NCBI RefSeq assembly: GCF_000717915.1
Contig: NZ_JOCX01000008.1
Coordinates: forward strand, 248,001 to 312,000
Direction: 5' to 3'
DNA length: 64,000 bases
Source of the DNA: Streptomyces sp. NRRL S-244
Lineage (GTDB): Bacteria > Actinomycetota > Actinomycetes > Streptomycetales > Streptomycetaceae
This document shows positions 48,669 to 56,597 of the stretch, piece by piece. A program made the position numbers and the translations under genes. How positions within the stretch are numbered: position 1 is the stretch's first letter; each line of letters starts with the position of its first letter. Under the pieces are notes generated by a model. That model was not told the origin of the DNA, ran no database searches, and saw only the letters and a list, made by a program, of their open reading frames with translations.

Positions 48669-49559
48669 ATGGGTGAATCGAGCGTGAAGACACTGGAAAC
48701 CCGGACGGAAGTCTCGTCACCCCACGTGACCGAGGGTGAGGCCCGTCCGGGGGCTCAGCGCGCTCTCCTGTCCCGGCTGCGCGCCCCGCGCCGGCCGCGG
48801 ATCTGGTTCGAGATCCTGCTCATCGGGGTCAGTTACTGGACCTACTCGCTCATCCGCAACGCCGTGCCCGAGCAGAAGGCGGACGCCCTCGCGAACGCCG
48901 ACTGGCTGTGGGACCTGGAACGGACCCTCGGCATCGCGGTCGAGCAGTCGGTCAACCACGCCGTCAACTCGGTGACGTGGCTGATCGTCGGCATGAACTA
49001 CTACTACGCCACGCTCCACTTCGTCGTGACCATCGGCGTCCTGGTGTGGATCTACCGTTTCCATCCGGGGCGTTACGCGGCCACGCGGATGGTCCTCTTC
49101 GCCACCACGGGCGTGGCCCTGCTCGGCTACTACTTCTTCCCGCTCGCGCCGCCCCGGCTGATGAACGGGCAGAGCTTCGTCGACACCGTGCTGGTCCACC
49201 ACACCTGGGGCTCCATGGCCTCCGGCAACCTCAAGCACATGTCGAACCAGTACGCGGCCATGCCCTCCATGCACATAGGGTGGTCGCTCTGGTGCGGACT
49301 GACGATCTTCGCGGTCGCCTCCGCCCCCTGGGCCCGGATCCTGGGCCTGCTCTACCCGGTGGCCACCCTCGTGGTCATCGTGGCCACCGCCAACCACTTC
49401 TGGCTGGACGCCGCGGGCGGCATGCTCTGCCTCGCGTTCGGATACACGGTCTCGCGCGGCTGGTACGGCTCGCTGCCGCACCGGCTGCCGCGCGAGCCCG
49501 AGGAGACGGGCCCGCATCCGGCCTCGGCCGCCCTGCTGAACCGGTTCCGCAAGGCCTAG
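48669..49559 (+). CDS. PAP2-family membrane phosphatase (inositolphosphotransferase-like)
   Basis: A 296-residue protein with about six spans. The PAP2 motifs are FFPLAPPRLM, AAMPSMHIGWSLW (catalytic Ser-x-His) and VATANHFWLDAAGG (His-x3-Asp), the signature of the PAP2_3/Aur1-type group. It dephosphorylates or transfers a phosphoryl head group of a lipid at the membrane. N-terminal residues 1-45 are cytoplasmic and charged. The ATG at 48669 is used. Its stop shares the four bases CTAG with the stop of the convergent amidohydrolase. Confidence 0.9.
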   Translation: MGESSVKTLETRTEVSSPHVTEGEARPGAQRALLSRLRAPRRPRIWFEILLIGVSYWTYSLIRNAVPEQKADALANADWLWDLERTLGIAVEQSVNHAVNSVTWLIVGMNYYYATLHFVVTIGVLVWIYRFHPGRYAATRMVLFATTGVALLGYYFFPLAPPRLMNGQSFVDTVLVHHTWGSMASGNLKHMSNQYAAMPSMHIGWSLWCGLTIFAVASAPWARILGLLYPVATLVVIVATANHFWLDAAGGMLCLAFGYTVSRGWYGSLPHRLPREPEETGPHPASAALLNRFRKA

Positions 49560-51139
49560 AACTCCCTGCCGTACGTGATCCGGCCGCCCGACATCGTGAG
49601 CCGGATCGGGGCCTCGGCCAGCTCGTCCGGGGCGGTGTCCACGGGGTCGAGCGCGAACGCCGTCAGGTCCGCCCGGAAGCCGGCCGCGATCCGGCCCGCC
49701 ACCCGCTGCTCCCCCGCCGCGAGCGCGGCGTGCGAGGTCATGCCCTCCAGGGCCATCAGCCCCGTCAGGGCGGGCCCGCCGGAGGCCGCGCCCAGCGGGC
49801 TGCGGGCGATGGCCAGGACCCGGCGGGCGTCGTGGTGGGCGATGGGCCAGTCGGAGCCCAGTGCCAGCACGGCCCCCGCGTCGCGCAGGTCCCGGCAGCG
49901 CCAGGCCCGGGCCGCCCGGTCCGCGCCCAGCCGCTTCGACCACTCGTCGCTGTGGTCGGCCCGGGTGTACGCGGTGTGCGGCGGCTGCATCGAGGCGATC
50001 ACCCCGAGCTCCGCGAACCGCTTCAACTGGCCGTCGGGGACGGTCTCGATGTGCTCGATCCGGTGCCGCATCCGGGCGCGGGCGCCCAGCGAGGCCACCG
50101 TGTCCAGGACGTGGCGGACCGCCGCGTCGCCGATGGCGTGGGTCGCGGTGCGCACCCCGGCCGCGTCGAGGGTCCGTACGGCCGCCGAGTAGGCCTCGGG
50201 ATCGGGCCAGAAGGCGTCCGTGCCCCGGCCGTGGCAGTCGGCGTGCTCCAGCCAGGCGGTGCCTCCCTCGACGGTGCCGTCCATGAAGAACTTCACGCCG
50301 CCGACCTGCCAGTGGCGGCCGCGCAGCCCCTGGAGCCCGATCAGCTCCGCCAGCTCCTGCGGGGTCGCGCCCGGCATGCACCAGGGCGCCAGGTTCAGCC
50401 GCAGCGGCAGGTCGCCGTCGTACTCGACGCCGGAGAGCAGGGCCGGTACGTCGCCGTCGCCGAGGTCCATGACGTGGGCCCCGGTGAGGCCGGTGGCGGC
50501 CATCTCGCCGAGCAGGGCGGTGAGCCGGCCGCGCCGCTCGGCCGCCGAGGGCTTCGGGGCGAGGACGCCGACCAGGGCCATCGCCGCGTGCTCGACGAGG
50601 TGGCCGGTCGGGCGGCCGTCCGGATCGCAGACGATCTCCGAGCGCTGGTCGAACGTACGCGGGCCGGTGATGCCCGCGGCGTCCAGGGCCGCGCCGGAGG
50701 CGAGGGCGGAGTGGCCGTCGTACAGGCGCAGGAAGGCGGGGGCTCCGGCCAGGGCCTCCTCGATCAGCGCCTTGTCGACGGGGCGGCCGCCGAAGGCGTT
50801 GTGGTCGAGGCCGTGGCCGAGGACCCAGCCGGCCGGGCGCGGGGCGGTGCGCAGGGCGGCCCGGAGCTGGTCGAGGTCCCGGACGGCCGAGAGGTCGGTT
50901 CCGGTGGCCATCTCGATGCCCCAGACGGGGTGGCTGTGGGCGTCGGTCAGGCCGGGGGTGAGGGTGGCGCCGCCGAGGTCGAGCACCTCGGTGGCGGGGC
51001 CGCGCCAGTCGCGTACGTCGGCCTCGTCGCCGACGGCGAGGATCTCGCCGCCGCGGACGGCTACCGCGCGGGCCTCGGGGCGGCCGGGGTCGAGGGTACG
51101 GACGCGGGCTCCGGTGAGGACGGTGTCGGCAGCGGGCAC
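49556..51139 (-). CDS. YtcJ-like amidohydrolase (amidohydrolase_3)
   Basis: A 527-residue metal-dependent hydrolase. The metal site is DAHSHPVWG, then VKFFMDGTVEGG, ATHAIGDAAVRHVL, HRIEHIE and LGSDWPIAHHDAR in the usual order of the superfamily. The N- and C-terminal beta sandwich is also present (AVRGGEILAVGDEA; GFRADLTAFALDP). The substrate is unknown. AAGGAGAA precedes the GTG at 51137-51139. Its 5' end overlaps the permease gene by 79 bp in another frame, so the permease and hydrolase are one operon: uptake followed by hydrolysis of the same compound is the simplest reading. Confidence 0.88.
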   Translation of the reverse strand: MPAADTVLTGARVRTLDPGRPEARAVAVRGGEILAVGDEADVRDWRGPATEVLDLGGATLTPGLTDAHSHPVWGIEMATGTDLSAVRDLDQLRAALRTAPRPAGWVLGHGLDHNAFGGRPVDKALIEEALAGAPAFLRLYDGHSALASGAALDAAGITGPRTFDQRSEIVCDPDGRPTGHLVEHAAMALVGVLAPKPSAAERRGRLTALLGEMAATGLTGAHVMDLGDGDVPALLSGVEYDGDLPLRLNLAPWCMPGATPQELAELIGLQGLRGRHWQVGGVKFFMDGTVEGGTAWLEHADCHGRGTDAFWPDPEAYSAAVRTLDAAGVRTATHAIGDAAVRHVLDTVASLGARARMRHRIEHIETVPDGQLKRFAELGVIASMQPPHTAYTRADHSDEWSKRLGADRAARAWRCRDLRDAGAVLALGSDWPIAHHDARRVLAIARSPLGAASGGPALTGLMALEGMTSHAALAAGEQRVAGRIAAGFRADLTAFALDPVDTAPDELAEAPIRLTMSGGRITYGREF

Positions 51140-52620
51140 GGCTCTTCTCCTTGGGAGGCTTCGGCGGGTCCTTGAGGGGCTTCGGCGGGCTCGGCGGCGA
51201 ATCGGGCGTAGGTCTCGGGGCGGCGGGTCTTCAGGCGCTGCGCGAGCCCGAGCCCGGCCAGGAACACGGCGGGGACGAGGGCGACGAGGACGGTGTTCAC
51301 GGTGGTGGAGGCCATGGTGAACAGGTCCACCTTGGAGACGACGAGGCAGATCGCGAGGGCCAGCAGGGCGGCTGCGGTCACGGGCGCGACCACGGTCCGC
51401 CAGGGGCCCTCGGCGTGCGCGATGCGCCGGAAGTAGACGGGTACGGCGATCGCGGCGAGCAGCATCAGCGCCATGAGCCCGATCATGCCGGGCGTGTTCA
51501 CCCAGAGCAGCAGTTGCTGGTACGGGTCGGCCCCGGCCAGCGCGAAGGCGAGGACGATCACGAATCCGAGGGCGGTCTGGGCGAGCCCTGCGAGGTACGG
51601 GGAGCGGTGGCGCGGGTGGACCCGGCCGAGGGCGGCGGGCAGTACGCCCTCCTCGGCGAGGGCGAGCGCGTAGCGGTTGATGGCGTTGTGGAAGGCGAGG
51701 AGGGAGGCGATGACGCTGGTGACGATGAACAGGTGCATGAGGTCGGCCGCCCAGGGGCCGACGTACGTGGTGATCGCGGCGAAGAAGAGGCCGCCGGGGT
51801 CCGCGCCTGCGGCGGCGACCACTTCCTCGGCGCCGAAGGCCTGGATGACGGTCCAGACGATGAAGGCGTAGAAGAGGCCGAGGAAGGCGACGGCGATGTA
51901 GGTGGCGCGCGGGATGGTCCGGTCGGGGTCGCGGGCCTCGCGGCGGTAGATGACGGTGGACTCGAAGCCGGTGAACGCGGCGAAGGCGAAGGCCAGGACG
52001 GCCGCGGTACCGGGGACGAGGACCGCGCCGGGGGCGAAGGAGCCGGCGGACAGCCCGTGCGCGCCGCCCTTGATCAGGACTCCGGCGGCGAGCAGGACGA
52101 GTATCCCGGTCTCGGCGACGAGCAGGACGCCGAGCACCTTGGCGCCGAAGTCGATGGAGCGGAAGCCGCCGTACCAGATGAGGGCGAGGCCGGCGAGGGA
52201 GACGGGCAGCCAGGGGACGTCGAGGCCGCCGAGGGCGTGGGCGGTGTCGGCGGTGGTGGTGCCGAGGAGGCCGTAGACCCCGATCTCCATGCCGTTGTAG
52301 CCGACGAGGGCGAGCAGGGCGGCGCCGATGCCGACGCGCTTGCCGAGGCCGCGGGTGATGTACGCGTAGAAGGCGCCGGCGCTGCGGACGTGGCGGCTCA
52401 TGGTGGTGAACCCGACGGCGAAGACGGCGAGGGTCAGCCCGGCGAGCAGGTACCCGGCGGGGGCGCCGATCCCGCCGAGCAGGATCGCGACGGGGGCCAC
52501 TCCGGCCATGACGGTGAGCGGGGCGGCGGCGGAGACGACGAAGAAGGAGATGTCGGCGGTACCGAGCGCCGCGCTGTGCAGGGCGGGTCTGTCCGTCGGC
52601 GGTTCCGGCGTTTCGGGCAT
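51061..52620 (-). CDS. APC-superfamily amino acid/amine permease
   Basis: A 519-residue permease with about 12 spans. The consensus region SFFVVSAAAPLTVMAGVAP, FTGFESTVIYRREARDPDRT and FHNAINRYALALAEEGVLP is typical of APC transporters. The C-terminal 60 residues are cytoplasmic and Pro/Glu/Ala-rich. The ATG is at 52618-52620. It is first in the operon with the amidohydrolase and divergent from a TetR regulator with an intergenic inverted repeat, so it is probably repressed by that regulator. The substrate is unknown. Confidence 0.9.
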   Translation of the reverse strand: MPETPEPPTDRPALHSAALGTADISFFVVSAAAPLTVMAGVAPVAILLGGIGAPAGYLLAGLTLAVFAVGFTTMSRHVRSAGAFYAYITRGLGKRVGIGAALLALVGYNGMEIGVYGLLGTTTADTAHALGGLDVPWLPVSLAGLALIWYGGFRSIDFGAKVLGVLLVAETGILVLLAAGVLIKGGAHGLSAGSFAPGAVLVPGTAAVLAFAFAAFTGFESTVIYRREARDPDRTIPRATYIAVAFLGLFYAFIVWTVIQAFGAEEVVAAAGADPGGLFFAAITTYVGPWAADLMHLFIVTSVIASLLAFHNAINRYALALAEEGVLPAALGRVHPRHRSPYLAGLAQTALGFVIVLAFALAGADPYQQLLLWVNTPGMIGLMALMLLAAIAVPVYFRRIAHAEGPWRTVVAPVTAAALLALAICLVVSKVDLFTMASTTVNTVLVALVPAVFLAGLGLAQRLKTRRPETYARFAAEPAEAPQGPAEASQGEEPCPLPTPSSPEPASVPSTPAAPRPAR

Positions 52621-52641
52621 GCGGAGGCACCCTTCGGGGAG

Positions 52642-52664
52642 ACCGAAACCTAAAGGCTTTCGGT
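52642..52664. promoter_or_regulatory. Inverted repeat operator between permease and TetR genes
   Basis: ACCGAAA (52642-52648) and TTTCGGT (52658-52664) form a perfect 7-bp inverted repeat with a 9-bp spacer in the 111-bp divergent region. This is a typical TetR operator size. Confidence 0.6.
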
Positions 52665-52731
52665 TCTTCGGTTCGCGGCAATGTAGCCTCCGGTTTTGGC
52701 GTACGGGAAGACCTCACGGCGGGAGAAACCG

Positions 52732-53337
52732 ATGGCACGGCCGCGCACCCCACTCCTCGACCGGGAGCGGATCGCCGCGACCGCACTGCAACTGGTCGAG
52801 GAGCAGGGCGAGTTCAGCGTCCCTCAGATCGCCCGGGCGCTCGGCGTGCAGACCGGGTCGGTGTACCACCACGTGGACGGCCGGGCGGGGGTGGTGGAGC
52901 TGGTGCGGGAGCTCGTGTGCGACCGGATCGCGGGCGAGACGCTGGACCTGGAGCCGTGGGACCGGGCCCTGGAGGCGTGGGCGCGCTCGTACCGGGCCGC
53001 CTTCGCGGCCTCGCCGCAGGTCATCCCGCTGCTGATGACCACGCCGGTGCGGGCCCCGCGGGTGCTGGCGCAGTACGAGCGCGCGGTCGCCATGCTGCTG
53101 GCGGCGGGTTTCGCCCGTGGCCGGGTCATGCCGCTGCTGACGGCGCTGGAGAACCTGGTCCTCGGCTCGGCCCTGGACCTGGCAGCCCCCGAGGCCATGT
53201 GGGAGCCGTCACCGGACACCCCGCTGCTCGCGCAGGCCCTGACGGCCGTCGGCCCGGGCCGCGCGGACGCCGCGTTCGACCTGGGCCTGGCCGCCTTCCT
53301 GACGTACGCCCGCACCCTGCGGGGCGAACCGGCCTGA
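52732..53337 (+). CDS. TetR-family transcriptional regulator
   Basis: A 201-residue regulator from the ATG at 52732 (MARPRTPLLDRERIAATALQ). The HTH segment FSVPQIARALGVQTGSVYHH closes with VDGRAGVVELVREL. The C-terminal domain resembles the TetR_C_1 group found with tetracycline-type repressors. It is divergent from the permease/amidohydrolase operon and is its likely repressor. GGGAGA precedes the start. Confidence 0.88.
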   Translation: MARPRTPLLDRERIAATALQLVEEQGEFSVPQIARALGVQTGSVYHHVDGRAGVVELVRELVCDRIAGETLDLEPWDRALEAWARSYRAAFAASPQVIPLLMTTPVRAPRVLAQYERAVAMLLAAGFARGRVMPLLTALENLVLGSALDLAAPEAMWEPSPDTPLLAQALTAVGPGRADAAFDLGLAAFLTYARTLRGEPA

Positions 53338-53373
53338 GGAGTCGGCCGGCGGGGACGGCCGAACCCGGTGTTC

Positions 53374-53631
53374 TCAGGCGGTCGCGTACGTGACGAAGCC
53401 GTCCCAGGCGGCCGGGGTGACGGCCAGGCGGGCGCCCTCGGGCCGCTTGGAGTCCCGGACGAGGACAGTCCCGGGGGTCCGGGCGACCTCGATGCAGTCG
53501 GCTCCGTCGGCGGTGCTGTAGCTGCTCTTGGTCCAGGCGACCTCGATGCAGTCGTTGCTGCTGCTCGCACTGTAGCTACTCTTCACCCACTCCAGTGCGG
53601 AAAGGTCGCCGACCGAGGGCTTGATGCTCAT
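53374..53631 (-). CDS. DUF397 protein with duplicated core
   Basis: An 85-residue protein. The DUF397 hallmark (W-x-K-S-S-Y-S, then CIEVA and LVRDSK) is present, but the KSSYS...CIEVA core occurs twice in tandem: VKSSYSASSSNDCIEVAW and TKSSYSTADGADCIEVAR. The rest (TVLVRDSKRPEG, PAAWDGFVTYA) is normal. Its ATG overlaps the stop of the XRE gene (ATGA), so the two are co-translated. DUF397/XRE pairs are very common in Streptomyces, and some (the Scr systems of S. coelicolor) act in pairs to affect antibiotic production. Confidence 0.92.
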   Translation of the reverse strand: MSIKPSVGDLSALEWVKSSYSASSSNDCIEVAWTKSSYSTADGADCIEVARTPGTVLVRDSKRPEGARLAVTPAAWDGFVTYATA

Positions 53632-54476
53632 GTCTCTCCCAGCACTTTCTCGATGAAGGCTCTCGACTGCCGCGGGTTGAGAGCCTGTGAACGGATGATC
53701 CCATACCGGAGTTCGAGGATCTGGATCTCCTTCGCACTGGTGATCAGGCGACTCATCAGCTGCGCCTCGACGTACCCGATCGTAGAACCGTTCCTGAGCT
53801 TCAAGACATCGATCTGTCCGCCCATCCCTGCGTGATCCTCGCAGTCCATCGGCATCACCTGGATCTCAACGTTGCGGAGTCGACCGACGTCGAGCAGGTG
53901 CTCCAACTGCCTTCGCAGGACGTCCCGTCCGCCGATCCTCCGCTCCAGCGTGACCTGCTCCAGCACGAAGGTCAGCGCGGGTGACGGCCGCCGGTGGAAG
54001 ATCTCCTGTCGTGCCATGCGGGCGGCCACATAGCGCTCCACTTCGTCCGACGAGAAGGCCGGCCGTCGGATCTCGTACAGCGCCCGCGCGTACTCCTCGG
54101 TCTGTAGCAGTCCGTGGAGGTTGTGGTTCCCGTACGCGCCAAGCTCAACCGCCTCGGATTCCAACTTGGCCAGATCCCGAACCTTCTTGGGGTAATGCGC
54201 CTTTTCGACGTCCTCCTTCATCGCGGCGATCTTTCCGCCCGCGCCAAGGACCTCATCCGCCTTCTCCAGGTACTCCGGACGCGGAATGCGGGTGCCACTC
54301 TCGATCTTGCGGGTCAGATCCGCCCCGTAGCCCATCTGTTCAGCGAAAGTGGATCGGTCGAGTCCGGCCGCCTCCCGCCAAATTTTCACCTGGCGTCCCA
54401 CCGCCGCGACGACTGCTCCTGATTCGTCCTCCGGGTCGAGTGCCCAGCTCGACTCATCGGTGCCCTCTGCGCTCAC
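53628..54476 (-). CDS. XRE-family regulator with DUF5753 domain
   Basis: About 282 residues. The HTH is at residues ~25-85 (VGRQVKIWREAAGLDRSTFA, then YGADLTRKIESGTRIPR). The C-terminal DUF5753 region begins AKLESEAVELGAYGNHNLHG and contains LQTEEYARAL, ARMARQEIFHRR, LEQVTLERRIGG and VEIQVMPMD. I choose the GTG at 54474-54476 because GGAGG lies 5 bases upstream; the GTG two codons earlier would overlap that ribosome site. It is translationally coupled to the DUF397 gene. It probably controls its own promoter. Confidence 0.9.
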   Translation of the reverse strand: MSAEGTDESSWALDPEDESGAVVAAVGRQVKIWREAAGLDRSTFAEQMGYGADLTRKIESGTRIPRPEYLEKADEVLGAGGKIAAMKEDVEKAHYPKKVRDLAKLESEAVELGAYGNHNLHGLLQTEEYARALYEIRRPAFSSDEVERYVAARMARQEIFHRRPSPALTFVLEQVTLERRIGGRDVLRRQLEHLLDVGRLRNVEIQVMPMDCEDHAGMGGQIDVLKLRNGSTIGYVEAQLMSRLITSAKEIQILELRYGIIRSQALNPRQSRAFIEKVLGET

Positions 54477-54820
54477 TGCCACCTCCGTTGGCCTGCAACT
54501 CCCGTCAGGCTACGCACGGATGACAGCAACAAGGCGCGAGAACGGGAAAGTCCGATTTCACCGGATCGAGGGTTCCACGACCCGGTGGAGCGATAACCGG
54601 TGACGCTCGACATCTAAAGACAAACAACCGGGGGAAATGACCTCTCCTCACCTCCCCCTCCCCTCTCACTCGGACGGGTGAATCACCCCAACCCGACTGG
54701 CGCATATGCCAATCCGTCGGGCACGCTGGCCCCCGACAACCCCATAAACGCAATTCGGCCCTCGCACGGGACGCCAATCCCGCCGAGGGCCTGACCAAGA
54801 GAAGGCTAGAGCCCCTTCCC
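54477..54820. other. Divergent intergenic region, 344 bp
   Basis: No gene is supported. The region is unusually rich in A/T and C for the window (54500-54760). It must hold the promoters of the XRE gene and of the HTH/zinc-ribbon gene. A compound hairpin occupies 54757-54791. Confidence 0.55.
54757..54791 (+). promoter_or_regulatory. Compound hairpin in the 5' region of the HTH gene
   Basis: GGCCCTCG (54757-54764) pairs with CGAGGGCC (54784-54791), and inside it CGGGA (54767-54771) pairs with TCCCG (54778-54782). It ends 29 bp before the ATG. It could be a leader structure affecting expression, or a terminator for an upstream transcript. Confidence 0.5.
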
Positions 54821-55657
54821 ATGGCTGATCAGCAGTTTAGCGCGCCCACGCGCGCCTCGTCGGGCATCCGACACATCAACCACGACCACCGCCGCGGCTA
54901 CGTCAAGATCGGCAACCACCTCGCCCAGCACCGCGAGTTGAGCATGTCGGCAATCGGTCTGGCCACGCACATCCAGTCCCTCCCGACGGGCGCGAAGGTC
55001 ACCATCAAGGCCCTCGCCGATCGCTTCCCCGAGGGCGAGGTCCGCATCGCCGCCACCCTGCGCGAGCTGGAGGAACACGGTTACCTGGCCCGCTACCGCG
55101 AAAGGCTCCCCACCGGTCAGATCGTGACCTGCACGGTCTCGTACAACAACCCGCCCGCGAGGTCGACGCAGGAAATCCGCGAGCCGTACGTCCCGGCAAC
55201 CGCCGCACCCGAGCCGGAGTCGGCCGACACCCCGGAACCGGCCCCCGAAACCGCCCCGGCCGCCTCCGGAGCCGAGCTCCAAGCCCGGGAACTGCTGGCC
55301 CGGTTGCGGCTGCGCGATCCGCGGCTGGTGCTGTCCGAGCGGGACACCGTACGGCTGGCGCCCGCCGCGGCGGTGTGGCTGGAGCGGGGGCTGGCCCCGA
55401 GCGCCGTCGCCGCCGCCCTGACCCGCTCGCTGCCGGTGGTGCCGGTCCATTCCCCCGCTGCGCTGCTCGCCCACCGCCTGCGCGAGCTGGTGCCGCCCCG
55501 GCTGCCGGAGCCCGGGGCGGCAGGCTCCGTACCCCCGGACCGCGAAGTGCATCCGCTGCGCACGTGCGACGGCTGCGACCGCGCGTTCCGCTCCCCCGTC
55601 CCGGGCCGCTGCCGCGGCTGCCGCCCGCCGACGGGATCGGCGGCGGCAGCCGCTTAG
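54821..55657 (+). CDS. Winged-helix-type DNA-binding protein with C-terminal zinc finger
   Basis: A 278-residue protein. Residues ~25-105 (YVKIGNHLAQHRELSMSAIG, AKVTIKALADRFPEGEVRIA, LRELEEHGYLARYRERLPTG) form a winged helix of the replication-initiator/helix-turn-helix type common in Streptomyces beside XRE/DUF397 pairs. A Pro/Glu-rich linker (~120-150) follows, then a helical segment. The last 30 residues hold CDGCDRAFRSPVPGRCRGC, two CxxC pairs predicted to bind zinc. The function is unknown; a transcription regulator is likely. The ATG follows GAAGG at some distance. Confidence 0.82.
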   Translation: MADQQFSAPTRASSGIRHINHDHRRGYVKIGNHLAQHRELSMSAIGLATHIQSLPTGAKVTIKALADRFPEGEVRIAATLRELEEHGYLARYRERLPTGQIVTCTVSYNNPPARSTQEIREPYVPATAAPEPESADTPEPAPETAPAASGAELQARELLARLRLRDPRLVLSERDTVRLAPAAAVWLERGLAPSAVAAALTRSLPVVPVHSPAALLAHRLRELVPPRLPEPGAAGSVPPDREVHPLRTCDGCDRAFRSPVPGRCRGCRPPTGSAAAAA

Positions 55658-55670
55658 GCAGCGGCCGGCC

Positions 55671-56411
55671 TCACCTCAGGTGTCGGGTGAAGAACTGGGC
55701 CGCCGCTTCCCCCGCGAACTGCGGGACGCCGCTGTGCCCGCCGAGATGGGCGTGCAGGGACTTCTCCTCGGAGCCGAAGGCGTCGAACAGGTCCAGGGCC
55801 GCCTGCCGCTCGTTCCCTTCGTCGTCCCACTGCAGCAGGACGTGCAGCGGAATGGTGACCTGCCGGGCCTCCTCGAACATGGCGCGAGGCACGAAACTCC
55901 CGGCGAACAGAACGGCCGCCGAGATGCGGGGCTCGACCACCGCCAGCCGGATGCCGATGGAGATCACTCCCCCCGAGTACCCGACCGGTCCGCCGATCTC
56001 GGGCAGCGAAAGGAGGGCGTCCAGGGCGGCCTGCCATTCCGGGACCGCCTTGTCGACCAGCGGGAGGACGAGGGCGTCGACGATCTCGTCGCCGACCGGC
56101 TCGCCGGCCTCCATCGCCCGGCGCAAGTCGGCGCGGGCCTGGTCGACGGCGGGCCAGCGGGGCCGATCGCCGCTTCCGGGGAGCTCGATGGTGGCCGTGG
56201 CGAAGCCCTCCGCCGCGGAGTGCCGGGCCCGGGCCACCAGTCGGGGGTGCATCCTTCGCAGCCCGAGGGGAGGGTGGCCGAGCAGGATCAGTGGCGCCGG
56301 TGCGGATGCGGATGCCGATGCGGGTGTCCACAGGATGCCGGGGATCTCGCCGAGGGCGAATTCGCGTTCGAGGACGCCGTCGTCGAGGCGCTGCTCTGAA
56401 GTGAAATGCAT
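55671..56411 (-). CDS. Alpha/beta hydrolase, dienelactone-hydrolase-like
   Basis: A 246-residue alpha/beta-fold hydrolase. LILLGHPPLGLRRMHPRLV has the oxyanion-strand and HP motif. The nucleophile elbow GYSGGVISIG (Ser) is near residue 147. The acid LLQWDDEGN and the catalytic His in LGGHSGVPQF complete the triad. There is no signal peptide, so it is cytoplasmic. The substrate is unknown. AAAGG precedes the ATG. A 17-residue open frame with a strong ribosome site lies just upstream. Confidence 0.85.
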   Translation of the reverse strand: MHFTSEQRLDDGVLEREFALGEIPGILWTPASASASAPAPLILLGHPPLGLRRMHPRLVARARHSAAEGFATATIELPGSGDRPRWPAVDQARADLRRAMEAGEPVGDEIVDALVLPLVDKAVPEWQAALDALLSLPEIGGPVGYSGGVISIGIRLAVVEPRISAAVLFAGSFVPRAMFEEARQVTIPLHVLLQWDDEGNERQAALDLFDAFGSEEKSLHAHLGGHSGVPQFAGEAAAQFFTRHLR

Positions 56412-56460
56412 GGTCGTGCCTTTCGGGAGTGCACTGGAACGGCGCTCCCGGACGACCTGC

Positions 56461-56514
56461 CTATCGCCCGACCGTGACCCCGGAGGGGAGCACCCATGTC
56501 GATACTGCGTTCAC
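56461..56514 (-). CDS. Possible 17-residue peptide ahead of the alpha/beta hydrolase gene
   Basis: On the minus strand, GAGGAGG is followed 8 bases later by a GTG frame encoding MNAVSTWVLPSGVTVGR, then TAG. The stop lies about 50 bases before the hydrolase ATG. A GTG at 56523 would add MVP. It is too short to be sure. It could be a leader peptide affecting the hydrolase gene, a small signal, or chance. The ribosome site is among the better ones in the window. Confidence 0.3.
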   Translation of the reverse strand: MNAVSTWVLPSGVTVGR

Positions 56515-56597
56515 GGGTACCACCTCCTCGTTCTCTCGCACGGCCTCCGGAAAGGTAACAGCGGCCGCGGTGGCCCGCCAAACGAATTTCCCCGTTC

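Noticed and set aside
49556..49559. Possible frameshift or fusion where the PAP2 and amidohydrolase genes meet
   Set aside because: Both genes are complete and convergent; they simply share the CTAG of their two stop codons.
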